64,000 nucleotides of DNA from Chitinophaga sp. E66 (lineage in GTDB: Bacteria; Bacteroidota; Bacteroidia; Chitinophagales; Chitinophagaceae). The position numbers and the translations under genes were made by a program. The stretch's first letter is position 1. Every line of letters begins with the position of its first letter. Under the pieces are notes generated by a model. That model did not search any database. It was not told the origin of the DNA and worked only from the letters and a program-made list of their open reading frames with translations. Of the stretch, positions 30,626-40,946 are shown one piece after another. Where the stretch lies: contig CP079103.1 of the NCBI GenBank assembly GCA_019285755.1, forward strand, positions 4,650,001-4,714,000, given 5' to 3'.

Positions 30626-32091
30626 ATGAAGACGTTGCGGGACATATTATACCGGTACAGATCCTGGACGTGCATGGCAATAACGACATTGCCATTCATG
30701 CGTTGCATATCGACTCCCGCCAGGTGAAACCGGGCGACGCGTTCATCGCTATCCGCGGAGCGGCAGCCGATGGCCATGCTTTCATTTCCAAAGCGGTAGC
30801 GCAGGGCGCTGCTGCCGTGGTATGCGAAGCATTGCCGGAAGTGACGGCCCCTAACGTTTGTTATGTGCTCGTCGGCAACAGCCATCAGGCGGCCGGCATC
30901 ATGGCCGGTAACTTCTACGATAACCCCTCCCGGAAACTGAAACTCGTAGGCGTAACGGGAACCAACGGTAAAACCACCGTGGCAACCCTCCTGTTCCGCT
31001 TGTATACCGCCCTGGGCCACCACTGCGGATTACTTTCCACGGTGCAGAACCAGATCGGCGAGCGTATCGTACCCGCTACCCATACCACACCGGATCCCAT
31101 CAACCTCAACGCGCTGCTGGCGGAGATGGTCGGCGAGGGTTGCGATTACGCATTTATGGAAGTAAGCTCCCACGCCATCCATCAGCAACGTATCGCCGGA
31201 TTGCAGTTCGCCGGCGGCATTTTTACCAATATCACGCACGATCATCTTGATTACCACAAGACGTTCGACGAATATATCCGTGTAAAGAAATCGTTCTTCG
31301 ATAACCTTCCCCCTACCGCTTTCGCCCTCACGAACCTGGACGACAAGCGCGGTAATGTGATGCTACAGAATACGAAAGCCCGCAAAGCCACGTACAGCCT
31401 GCGCACCATGGCCGAGTTCAAAGGGAAGATCCTCGAAAACAACCTCACCGGACTGGTCATGCAAATCGGCGCAAAAGATGTGCACTTCCGCCTGATCGGT
31501 GAATTCAACGCCTATAACCTCCTGGCCGTTTACGGCGCCGCCGTACTGCTGGGCAATGACAAAGACGATGTGCTGGCAGCGCTCAGCAATCTGCAGGGCG
31601 CGGAAGGACGGTTCGACTACATCGTATCCAAAAACGAGCGGATCATCGGCATCGTGGACTACGCCCACACTCCGGACGCGCTCATCAACGTGCTGGCCAC
31701 CATCAAAAACCTCCGCCAGGGCCATGAGCAGATCATCACCGTGGTAGGTTGCGGCGGCGACCGCGACACCACCAAGCGCCCCATTATGGGCGAAGTAGCG
31801 GCGGAACATTCGGACAAAGCCATTTTCACCAGCGATAATCCACGCTCGGAAGATGCGTCCGCCATCATCCGTGAGATGGAAGCCGGTGTAAATGTGACCC
31901 AGCGCAAGAAAACGCTGTCGATCACCGACCGCCACGAAGCCATCAAAACGGCCGTAAGCCTCGCGAAACCGGAAGATATCATCCTCATTGCAGGCAAAGG
32001 CCACGAGAAATACCAGGAGATCCACGGCGTAAAGCACCCGTTCGACGATAAACAGGTACTGCGCGAGCTGCTGGAATTATTTGATAAATAG
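30626..32091 (+). CDS. murE: UDP-MurNAc-L-Ala-D-Glu:meso-diaminopimelate ligase (MurE)
   Basis: Adds the third stem-peptide residue in peptidoglycan precursor synthesis. About 489 codons. P-loop GVTGTNGKTTVATLLFRLY, carbamyl-lysine region HDHLDYHKTFDEYIRVKKSF, Mur C-terminal GCGGDRDTTKRPIMGEVAAE, and the DNPRSED motif that in MurE marks meso-DAP specificity. Start ATG at 30626; one G missing near 30655 separates the first residues MKTLRDILYR from VQILDVHGNNDIAIHALHID. The rest is unbroken to TAG at 32089-32091. Confidence 0.96.
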
Positions 32092-32109
32092 AAGATCACG
32101 ACCAATTAT

Positions 32110-33354
32110 ATGTTATACTATCTGTTCAATTATCTTAAAAACGAGTTCAACTACACCGGCACCGGGATGTGGCAATACATCACGTTCCGCGTGACAATGG
32201 CGCTGTTGCTCTCTCTCGTGATCTCGCTGCTGCTGGGTAAGCGCATCGTAAAGTACCTGCAACGCAAACAGATCGGGAAACCATCCGCGACCTGGGCCTG
32301 GCAGGCGAACAGACCAAGAAAGGCACCCCACCATGGGCGGCCTGATCATCCTTGCCGCTATCGTGATCCCCACCCTTCTGTTTGCCAGGGTAATGAACGT
32401 ATATATTCTCCTGATCCTGCTCTGCACCATCTGGCTGGGGCTCATCGGGTTTATTGACGATTACATCAAGGTATTCAAAAAGAATAAGGAAGGATTGGCC
32501 GGACGGTTCAAGATCCTTGGCCAGGTAGGTCTCGGTCTGATCGTAGGCACTACCCTTTACTTCAACAACAACGTGGTGATGAGCCGCGAGATCATGGACG
32601 GTAAGAAGCTGGCACCTAATGAAAGAGTGGTGAGCAACGAACGCGTAACGGCAGATGGCCATCGCTTCGTGGATGTAAAAACCCCTATCACCACCATACC
32701 ATTCGTTAAAAACCATGAGTTCAACTACAGCAAACTGATCTCCTGGATCCCTGGCGGCGAAAAGTTCACGTTCGTGATCTACATCGCCATCGTGATCCTC
32801 ATCATCACGGCAGTTTCCAACGGCGCCAACCTGACGGACGGACTGGACGGACTGGCGACGGGCGTATCAGCCGTGATCGGCGTCTGCCTGGGGATATTCG
32901 CATATGTAAGCGGTAACATCCAGTTCGCGGAATACCTGAACATCATGTACATCCCGAACCTGGGCGAGCTATCGATTTTCATCGCCGCGTTTGTGGGAGC
33001 CTGTGTGGGATTCCTATGGTACAACGCCTATCCCGCGCAGGTGTTCATGGGCGACACCGGTAGCCTGGCGCTGGGCGGCATCATCGCATCCTGGCCATCA
33101 TCGTGCGCAAGGAACTACTGCTGCCCATCATCTGCGGCGTATTCTTCGTGGAAAGCCTCAGCGTGATGATCCAGGTAGCCTATTTCAAATACACGAAGAA
33201 AAAATACGGAGAAGGCCGGCGCGTGTTTCTTATGAGCCCGCTGCACCATCACTACCAGAAACTCGGTTATCACGAAAGTAAAATCGCCGTGCGCTTCTGG
33301 ATCGTAACGATCATGTGCATCGTATTTGCAATCGCCACCCTGAAAATGAGATAA
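32110..33354 (+). CDS. mraY: Phospho-MurNAc-pentapeptide transferase (MraY)
   Basis: Integral membrane enzyme making lipid I. About 415 codons, around ten membrane segments. Motifs: GTPTMGGLIILAAIVIPTLL (KKGTPTMGG), LGLIGFIDDYIKVFKKNKEG, NGANLTDGLDGLATG (Mg-binding Asp), FMGDTGSLALGG and LMSPLHHHYQKLGYHESKIA. The long loop between helices 4 and 5 (about 32580-32740) is as expected for Bacteroidota MraY. Breaks near 32280 (G3 to G4 gives IGETIRDLGLAGEQ) and 33090 (one C gives GGIIAILAIIVRKEL). Confidence 0.96.
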
Positions 33355-33362
33355 TTAGGACT

Positions 33363-34701
33363 ATGAAACTCGTAATACTAGGAGCCGGAGAAAGCGGAAT
33401 TGGTGCGGCCCTGCTGGGAAAAAGCAGGGTTACGAGGTCTTCGTGTCCGACGGAGGCGCCATCAAAGACCTCTACAAGCAGGAGCTGGCAGTGAATAACA
33501 TCCCCTTTGAAGAAGGCCACCATTCCTGGGACGTGATCCTCGGGGCCGACGAGATCGTGAAGTCGCCCGGCATCCCGGAGAAGACGGAACTGATGAAAAA
33601 GTACGGGAGCGCGGAGTTCCGGTTATTTCAGAGATCGAGCTGGCATGGCGCTTTAGCAAGGACAATAGCAAGGTGATCGCCATCACCGGCAGCAACGGCA
33701 AGAGCACCACTACCGCCCTCACCCATCATATATTCAAAACCGCCGGCCTCAACGCCGCCCTGGTAGGAAATATCGGCGTCAGCTACGCTAAACAGGTAGC
33801 GACAGATCCCGCAGATTATTATGTGGTAGAGGTGAGCAGCTTCCAGCTGGATGATATTAAGGATTTCAAGCCGGATGTGGCTATCCTCCTGAACATCACG
33901 CCCGATCACCTGGACCGGTACGAGTACAAGATGGAGAATTATGTGGAAAGCAAGTTCCGCATCGCCATGAACCAGACGAAAGAAGATTATTTCATTTACT
34001 GTATAGACGACCCGTTGATACGGGAACATTTAGAAAAGAAACCCATTTATTCTACAACAATACCTTTTAGCATTATGGAACAATTGAAAGAAGGTGGATT
34101 CATAGCGAACGACCAAGTGAACATTCAGGTGAAGGAAGAAGAACCGGTAATAATGTCGATGTACGACCTGGCATTAAAAGGTAAGCATAATCTGTATAAT
34201 TCGATGGCAGCAGGGATTGCAGGCCGCACGATGGATATCCGGAAAGAAAAGATCCGGGAAAGCCTCAGCACGTTCTCCAGCCTGGAACACAGGATGGAAT
34301 ACGTAGCCACCGTGCGCGGAGTGGATTTTATCAACGACAGTAAAGCCACCAACGTGAACAGCGTATGGTTCGCCCTGGAAAGCATGGAGCGGCCCGTTAT
34401 CCTGATCATGGGCGGGGTAGACAAAGGAAACGATTACGATGCCATCCGCGAACTGGTTCGGGAGAAAGTAAAAGCGATCGTTTGCCTCGGGGTCGATAAC
34501 CGCCCCATTCACGAAGCACTGTCCAAAGACATGGAAGTGATGGTGAATACCGATAACATGAAAGACGCCGTTGGACAGGCCTTTAACCTGGCCAGCAAGG
34601 GCGACGTGGTATTGCTCTCGCCCGCATGTGCGAGCTTCGATCTCTTCAAGAATTATGAAGAGAGAGGCCGCGCCTTCAAGGATGCGGTGAGGGAACTCTA
34701 A
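33363..34701 (+). CDS. murD: UDP-MurNAc-L-alanine:D-glutamate ligase (MurD)
   Basis: Adds D-Glu to UDP-MurNAc-Ala. About 446 codons. N-terminal Rossmann segment MKLVILGAGESGIGAALLG, then EIVKSPGIPEKTELMKKY, P-loop VIAITGSNGKSTTTALTHHI, VEVSSFQLDDIKDFKPDVAI, NITPDHLDRYEYKMENYVES, DFINDSKATNVNSVWFALES and LLSPACASFDLFKNYEERGR. Breaks near 33420 and 33610. It is preceded by mraY with an 8-nt gap. Confidence 0.96.
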
Positions 34702-34719
34702 CAACTAAAACGGAACAAC

Positions 34720-35885
34720 GTGAACAACTTACTACAAAAGACGAAAGGTGACAAGGTGATATGGACGATCGTGTTCTTCCTGTCTGCAGTAAGCTTGTTG
34801 GCAGTATACAGTTCCACAGGCTCTTTGGCATACCGCGTTTATAGCGGGCATACGGAATACTACCTGTTTAAACAGCTGTCGGTATTGATACTGGGGATAC
34901 TGATCATATACTTCGCCCACCGGGTGAATTATACGATCTACTCCCGGGTAGCGCAGATCGGTTTCCTATTATCGATCCCGCTGCTGGTGTATACCCTGGC
35001 CTTCGGCTCTAACTTCAACGACGCGAGCCGCTGGATCAGGTTACCGGTCATTAACCTGACGTTCCAGACATCGGACATCGCGAAGCTCGCCTTGTTCATG
35101 TACGTGGCACGGCAGCTGTCCAAAAAACAGGGCGTGATCGAGGACTTTAAAAAGGATTCCTCCCTATCATTCTGCCGGTGGCCATCATCTGCGGACTGAT
35201 CATGCCCGCGAATATGTCTACCGCCCTGCTCCTCGGCGCCAGCTGCATGTTGCTGTGCTTCATCGGCCGCGTGCCGCTGAAATACCTGGCAGGTATGGTG
35301 GCTGCGGGACTGGTACTGGTTGTGCTGATGTTCACCGTCGCAAAGCTCACGGGTATGGAAGGCCGTACGAAAACATGGCTCAACCGTATCGAAAGCTTTA
35401 CGGCGAAAGAATCGCATGAAGAACCCTACCAGGTGCAACAGGCGAAGATCGGCATCGTGAACGGCGGATTGCTGGGAAAAGGGCCCGGAAACAGTACGGC
35501 AAGAAATTTTCTTCCGCACCCGTATTCCGATTTTATTTTTGCGATAATTCTTGAAGAGTATGGTATCTTTGGCGCCTTTTTGGTGATGGCCGCTTACCTC
35601 ATTTTACTCCTCAGAAGCATCCGGATTTTCAAGAATTGTCCGTACGCCTTCGGCGCATTCCTGGCCCTTGGCCTGAGCGTAACGCTGGTGATACAGGCGC
35701 TGATGCATATGGCAGTGAACGTAAACCTCTTACCCGTAACAGGATTAACGTTGCCTTTGGTGAGTATGGGAGGGTCTTCGGTGATATTCACCAGTCTTTC
35801 CATCGGTATCATCCTCAGCGTTTCACGGCATGTGGAAGAAGCAGAACAAAAACAAGCGGTAGCTGCGCAGGCAGTGGCCGCATAA
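34720..35885 (+). CDS. ftsW: Peptidoglycan glycosyltransferase / division protein FtsW (SEDS family)
   Basis: Polytopic SEDS glycosyltransferase polymerising lipid II at the septum with its PBP partner. About 389 codons, some ten hydrophobic segments. Motifs: SLLAVYSSTGSLAYR, FNDASRWIRLP (NGSRRWI-like), TFQTSDIAKLALFMYVARQL, the catalytic-Asp-type segment in LGKGPGNSTARNFLPHPYSD, FIFAIILEEYGIFGAFLVMA and LPLVSMGGSSVIFTSLSIG. The start is GTG at 34720. One break near 35160 restores FKKGFLPIILPVAIICGLIM. An Ala/Gln-rich C-terminus follows. Confidence 0.94.
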
Positions 35886-35905
35886 TCATATAATAACATT
35901 TGAAT

Positions 35906-36995
35906 TTGGCACACAAGATCATCATAGCAGGCGGAGGCACCGGGGGCATATCTTCCCGCGATCGCCATCGCTAATGCCATCCGCAAGATCGAAGCGGATG
36001 CGGAGATCCTGTTCGTTGGCGCCAAAGGAAAATGGAAATGGAAAAAGTACCCCAGGCGGGGTATCCCATCGAAGGACTCGAGATCGCCGGCTTCAACCGC
36101 AGCAATATTTTTAAGAATATCATGTTGCCGTTCAAGCTGTTAAAAAGCCTCCGCCAGGCACGTAACATCCTCCGCCGTTTCCAGCCGGACGCGGTCGTAG
36201 GCGTGGGCGGATACGCTTCCTTCCCGATTCTCCGGAAAGCACAGAAAATGGGTATCCCCACCCTCATACAGGAACAAAACTCGTATGCGGGTAAAAGCAA
36301 TAAGATCCTCGGCAGGAAGGCCAACGTCATCTGCGTAGGCTACGAAGGAATGGAATCCTTTTTCCCGGCCGACAAAATATTATACACCGGCAACCCCGTC
36401 CGCGGATCCATCACGCAGAGCGCCGTCACCAAAGACGAAGCGATGCGCCACTTTGGCCTGATGATGGGCAAGCCAACGGTTTTTGCGGTAGGCGGCAGCC
36501 TTGGAGCTAAGTCTATCAACGAAGCGCTCCTGCCCCACCTGGCGGATTTTGTGAATAAAGACATACAGCTGATCTGGCAAACAGGGAAACTGTATTACGA
36601 AACCGCCAAATCAGCCGCGGCGCCTTATGCGACGCATGTTAAAGTCTTCGACTTCATCAATGTCATGGACTTTGCTTACAAAGCGGCCGATACCCTGATC
36701 TCCCGCGCCGGCGCCCTCGCCATCGCGGAAATCTGTGTAGCGGCCAAACCCGTGATCTTCGTGCCTTATCCTTTTGCGGCAGAAGACCACCAGACCAAAA
36801 ACGCGGAGAGCCTCGTGCACAAGAACGCCGCCCTGCTCATCCCGGACGCCAGGCGGGCGCCAGGCTGGCCAACGAAGCACTGAGCCTCGTGCAGAACAAA
36901 GCGCTCATGCAGCAGCTCGAAACGAACATCGCCCCCTGGGCAACAAAAACGCAGATATGACCATCGCCCGCGCATTGCTCGGGCTGATAAAATAA
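35906..36995 (+). CDS. murG: Lipid II-forming N-acetylglucosaminyltransferase (MurG)
   Basis: Transfers GlcNAc to lipid I at the inner membrane face. About 363 codons. Start TTG at 35906: AHKIIIAGGGTGGHIFPAIA once two missing bases near 35943-35955 are allowed for. Then VVGVGGYASFPILRKAQKMG, LIQEQNSYAGKSNKILGRKA, FAVGGSLGAKSINEALLPHL, LISRAGALAIAEICVAAKPV and FVPYPFAAEDHQTKNAESLV (UDP-GlcNAc site). Further breaks near 36030 (A4 to A5, GKMEMEKV), 36855 and 36935. The stop lies 4 nt before murC. Confidence 0.94.
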
Positions 36996-36999
36996 CAGG

Positions 37000-38358
37000 A
37001 TGGATTTGAATAACATACATAGGATCTATTTTGTAGGCATCGGAGGCATCGGCATGTCCGCCATCGCACGTTACTTCAACGAAAAAGGAGTAACCGTGAG
37101 CGGTTATGACCGTACTTCCACCCAACTCACGCAACAACTCGAAGCGGAAGGCATCCGCATTCATTATACCGACGACGTTTCGCTGCTCGACCGTGATGCG
37201 CAGCTGGTGGTATACACCCCGGCGATCCCCGCCACCATGTCCGAACTCGTGTTCTACCGCGAGAACGGTTTCGAAGTGGTAAAACGCAGCGATGTGCTCC
37301 AGGAGATCACCCGTTCCCTTTTCGCCATCACCGTGGCCGGCACCCATGGCAAAACGACCGTCTCCACCATGATCGCCCACCTGCTGCGCGATTCCGGATA
37401 CGGCTGCAACGCCTTCCTCGGCGGGGTCAGCGCCAACTATGGCAAGAACTTCTGGTCGAGCGAAAAGGCCGTGGCCGTCATCGAAGCCGATGAATACGAC
37501 CGCTCCTTCCTGAAGCTCAGCCCGGATATTGCCGTGCTCACCGCCATGGATCCCGATCACCTCGATATCTATGGCACTGCCGAAGAAGTGGAGAAGGCAT
37601 TCATTCAATATTCCGCCAACATCAAACCTAACGGTACGCTGCTGGCAAAACACGGATTACACCGCGGCTCCGAGCTGCAGGGCGATAATAAACTTTCATA
37701 CAGCCTGCAAAACGATGCGGCCGATGTATACGCCACAAATATCCGGTTGGACGATGGCGGGTATGAGTTCGACGTTGTGCAGCAGGACTGGATGATCGAC
37801 AACGTACAGCTGCGCATCGGCGGTATGCACAATGTGGAGAACGTAGTAGCGGCGATCGCAGTGGCGCATATCCTTGGCATATCCAATGACAAGATCCGCA
37901 ACGCGGTGGCTTCCTTCAAAGGCATCCGCAGGCGTTTCGAATACCTGGTGAAGCACGACCGGCATGTATATATCGACGATTACGCGCATCACCCGGAAGA
38001 GCTCCGGGCCCTCATCACGAGTGCCAAAACGCTGTTCCGCGGCAAGAAATGCACGGTGATCTTCCAGCCGCACCTCTTCAGCCGTACCCGCGATTTTGCG
38101 GACGGCTTCGGAGAAACGCTGTCGCTGGCGGATGAAGTGATCCTCCTCCCTATCTACCCCGCGCGGGAACTGCCCATCGAAGGCGTTACCACGCAGATGA
38201 TCGCGGACAGGATCAAAGGACCGGAGGTGAAGATCATGGACAGGGATGCGGTTCCGGACTGGATCAAAGAACATCCGGCTGAATTGCTGATCACGGCGGG
38301 AGCAGGAGACATAGATCTGCTCAGGGAGCCATTACAGGATATTATTAACAAACAATAA
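37000..38358 (+). CDS. murC: UDP-N-acetylmuramate:L-alanine ligase (MurC)
   Basis: First amino-acid ligase of the stem peptide. 452 residues, unbroken, a useful internal quality control among broken neighbours. Motifs: IYFVGIGGIGMSAIARYFNE, ITVAGTHGKTTVSTMIAHLL, VIEADEYDRSFLKLSPDIAV, AMDPDHLDIYGTAEEVEKAF, VYIDDYAHHPEELRALITSA, and CTVIFQPHLFSRTRDFADGF. The order murG-murC-ftsQ-ftsA-ftsZ follows the Bacteroidota dcw arrangement, without ddl, murB or murF in this cluster. Confidence 0.97.
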   Translation: MDLNNIHRIYFVGIGGIGMSAIARYFNEKGVTVSGYDRTSTQLTQQLEAEGIRIHYTDDVSLLDRDAQLVVYTPAIPATMSELVFYRENGFEVVKRSDVLQEITRSLFAITVAGTHGKTTVSTMIAHLLRDSGYGCNAFLGGVSANYGKNFWSSEKAVAVIEADEYDRSFLKLSPDIAVLTAMDPDHLDIYGTAEEVEKAFIQYSANIKPNGTLLAKHGLHRGSELQGDNKLSYSLQNDAADVYATNIRLDDGGYEFDVVQQDWMIDNVQLRIGGMHNVENVVAAIAVAHILGISNDKIRNAVASFKGIRRRFEYLVKHDRHVYIDDYAHHPEELRALITSAKTLFRGKKCTVIFQPHLFSRTRDFADGFGETLSLADEVILLPIYPARELPIEGVTTQMIADRIKGPEVKIMDRDAVPDWIKEHPAELLITAGAGDIDLLREPLQDIINKQ

Positions 38359-38373
38359 AAGCATTCATTCATC

Positions 38374-39414
38374 ATGCAACCTAAAACGAAAACGGCTATG
38401 AAGCGCATCGCGACCGTCCTCCTCTGGGGAGGCGTGCTGGCGGGCTTTGCCGTTTTGCTGGCGGCTGCGGTGAATGATAAGAACAGCGCCAAATGTAAGG
38501 GCATCCGGGTAACGCTTCGCGGCGACGACCGCAACGCATTCGTGGATGCCAAAGACGTAAAAGCGCTGCTCACGGCCGATAATAACCTCAACCCCACGAA
38601 CAAGCCCATCAGCCAGGTGAACCTGGCGCAGCTGGAGAAGATCGTGGAAAGGGATCCCTGGATCCGGTCGGCCCAGCTGTTCATCGACAATAACGAACTG
38701 CTGCAGGTGGAAGTAGAGCAACGCGAGCCCCTCGCCCGTGTATTCACTTTTTCCGGCAACAGCTTTTACCTCGATGGCGACGGCGAGCGCATCCCGGTAT
38801 CCGACAGGTATTCGGCCAGGGTGACCGTATTCACCAATTTCCCTACCGATGCGCAACAGCTCCGGAAAGAAGACAGCCTCCTGTATGCCCAGATGCGCGA
38901 CATCGCCGCATACGTTGCTGCAGACACCTTCTGGAATGCACAGGTGGAACAGGTGGTGATCACGGAAGACCGGCGGTTCGAGTTCATCCCCAAGCTCGGC
39001 GATCATGTGGTGTATTTCGGTGACGGCACCGATGTAGCCAACAAATTCGGGCGGCTGCTTGTCTTTTACAAAGACGGGCTCAGCAAAGCGGGATGGAATA
39101 CTTACACCCGGTTGAACGTAGCGTTCAAAGATCAGGTGATCGGAACGAGAAGGGACGGCAAGAGCGCACCGCCCCCGCCCATGTACAAAGATTCGTCGGC
39201 CGCCGATATTGCGGTGAACGATGATGATCATGCCGCACCGGCGGCGGCTGTGGCGGCAACGACATCCAAACCGGCGGAAAAGAAACCGGAGAAAAAACCG
39301 GAGAAGCCCGCTGCAAGAACTGCCCCGAAAAAGCAGACCAGGCCCGCCGCAAGCGGCAACCGTCAGCAGCCCCGGGCCATATATCAACAACCTAATCAAC
39401 GTAATCGCAACTAA
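38374..39414 (+). CDS. ftsQ: Division protein FtsQ with long low-complexity C-terminal tail
   Basis: 346 residues, unbroken. Short cytoplasmic tail, one membrane helix (TVLLWGGVLAGFAVLLAAAV), POTRA-like domain (KGIRVTLRGDDRNAFVDAKD, NLAQLEKIVERDPWIRSAQL, then LLQVEVEQREPLARVFTFSG) and beta domain ending near residue 265. The last 80 residues are Pro/Ala/Lys-rich (KPAEKKPEKKPEKPAA...) and basic. The in-frame ATG at codon 9 (KRIATVL...) is an alternative start. FtsQ bridges the FtsL/FtsI layer to the Z-ring. Confidence 0.9.
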   Translation: MQPKTKTAMKRIATVLLWGGVLAGFAVLLAAAVNDKNSAKCKGIRVTLRGDDRNAFVDAKDVKALLTADNNLNPTNKPISQVNLAQLEKIVERDPWIRSAQLFIDNNELLQVEVEQREPLARVFTFSGNSFYLDGDGERIPVSDRYSARVTVFTNFPTDAQQLRKEDSLLYAQMRDIAAYVAADTFWNAQVEQVVITEDRRFEFIPKLGDHVVYFGDGTDVANKFGRLLVFYKDGLSKAGWNTYTRLNVAFKDQVIGTRRDGKSAPPPPMYKDSSAADIAVNDDDHAAPAAAVAATTSKPAEKKPEKKPEKPAARTAPKKQTRPAASGNRQQPRAIYQQPNQRNRN

Positions 39415-39429
39415 AAACAATAAAGAACC

Positions 39430-40838
39430 ATGAATCAGGAAGCTCCCATCATTGTAGGTCTCGACATTGGAACCACGAAGATAGCAGCCATCGCAGGAAG
39501 GAAGAATGAATACGGGAAATTGGAAATCCTCGGATTCGGGAAAGCCCCATCTTTCGGTGTACAGCACGGTATGGTGCTCAACATCGACCAGACCATCAAG
39601 GCCATCAGACAGGCATTGGAGAACTGCTATGCATCCAACCCCAACCTCGAGATCAACGAGGTATATGTAGGCATCGCAGGCCATCATATCAAAAGTTTGC
39701 AGACCCGTGGAGACATCGTGCGCAACGACACTGACGCCGAGATCTCCCAGAAAGACATTGACCAGCTGATCAACGATCAGTACAAAACCGTCATCCCTGC
39801 CAGCGACCAGATCATTGACGTGATCCCGCAGCAGTACATCGTGGACGCCCTCCAGAACATCACCTATCCCATCGGGATGAGCGGTGTGAAAGTGGGTGCG
39901 AATTTCCACATCATTACCGGCGACAAAAATGCCATCCGCAATATCAACCGCAGTGTGGAGAAATCCGGTCTTCGTATTAAAGACCTGGTGCTCCAGCCCT
40001 GGCATCCGCCGCGGCAGTTATGTGCGATATGGACTTCGAAGCCGGCGTTGCGATCGTAGACATCGGCGGCGGTACCACCGACCTGGCCGTATTCTACGAA
40101 GGCGTCCTGAAACATACCGCTGTAATCCCGTATGGCGGTGAAAATATTACCAACGACATCAAGAACGGCCTCGGCGTGCTGAAGACCCAGGCGGAGCAGA
40201 TGAAGGTGCAGTTTGGTTACGCCCTTGCGGACGAAGCCAAGAACAATGCCTACATCACCATCCCCGGACTGCGCGGCCAAAGCCCGAAAGAAATCTCCGT
40301 AAAGAACCTGGCCCATATCATCCAGGCGCGCATGAGCGAGATTCTTGATTTCGTGGTGTACCATCTGAAACAGATCGGCATGGACAACAAGATGCTCAAC
40401 GGCGGCATCATCCTGACCGGCGGCGGTTCCCAGCTGAAACACCTCATCCAGCTGACGGAATACACCACCGGCGTGAGCGCCCGCATCGGTTACCCCAACG
40501 AGCACCTCGCCAGCGGGCATACCGACGAGCTGACCAAACCCATGTACGCCACCTGCGTAGGGCTTATTCTCAAAGGATACAACGACTATGAGAACGACCG
40601 CCGCGCGCTGGAGGAGAATTACGTGAAAATCAACACCAGCTACTTCGCGAAGGAAAGAGTGGCCCGCCAGGCCGAGTCCGGAGACGAATGGATGGAAGAA
40701 GAAGCAGAAGAGGAAACGGCAGACGCACGCCAGGACCGCAAGTCCCGCGAACGCAACGCCTCCCTCAAAGGCTTCCTGGACAGGATGAAAACAAAAATCA
40801 TCGACATGTTCACGGAAGAGGAAGACGCCAAACTGTAA
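39430..40838 (+). CDS. ftsA: Cell division ATPase FtsA
   Basis: Actin-fold protein tethering FtsZ to the membrane. About 470 codons. Phosphate-1 IIVGLDIGTTKIAAIAGRKN, SHI-type 1C subdomain (GIAGHHIKSLQTRGDIVRND), second phosphate loop AIVDIGGGTTDLAVFYEGVL, adenosine motif GGIILTGGGSQLKHLIQLTE. The end is KGFLDRMKTKIIDMFTEEED, an amphipathic helix fit for membrane binding, followed by a short acidic tail. One break at the C3 run 39997-39999; C4 gives LVLQPLASAAAVMCDMDFEA. Confidence 0.96.
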
Positions 40839-40946
40839 GGGTTTCGGCTTGATTGTTGCAATTCATTTACGTTCAATATAAAAACGATCGAAGTAACGTA
40901 GGATACGGTACACCAATAATACTAACCCATATAAAGAGCTAGAGTC

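Noticed and set aside
38365..40005. Long open frame (546 codons) on the minus strand opposite ftsQ and ftsA
   Set aside because: Both plus-strand genes are unmistakable with catalytic motifs. The antisense reading has no domain and is a codon-bias shadow of GC-rich coding sequence.
40839..40946. Regulatory palindrome between ftsA and ftsZ (TACGTT...AACGTA)
   Set aside because: Only 6 bp with a long AT-rich spacer; not distinguishable from chance.
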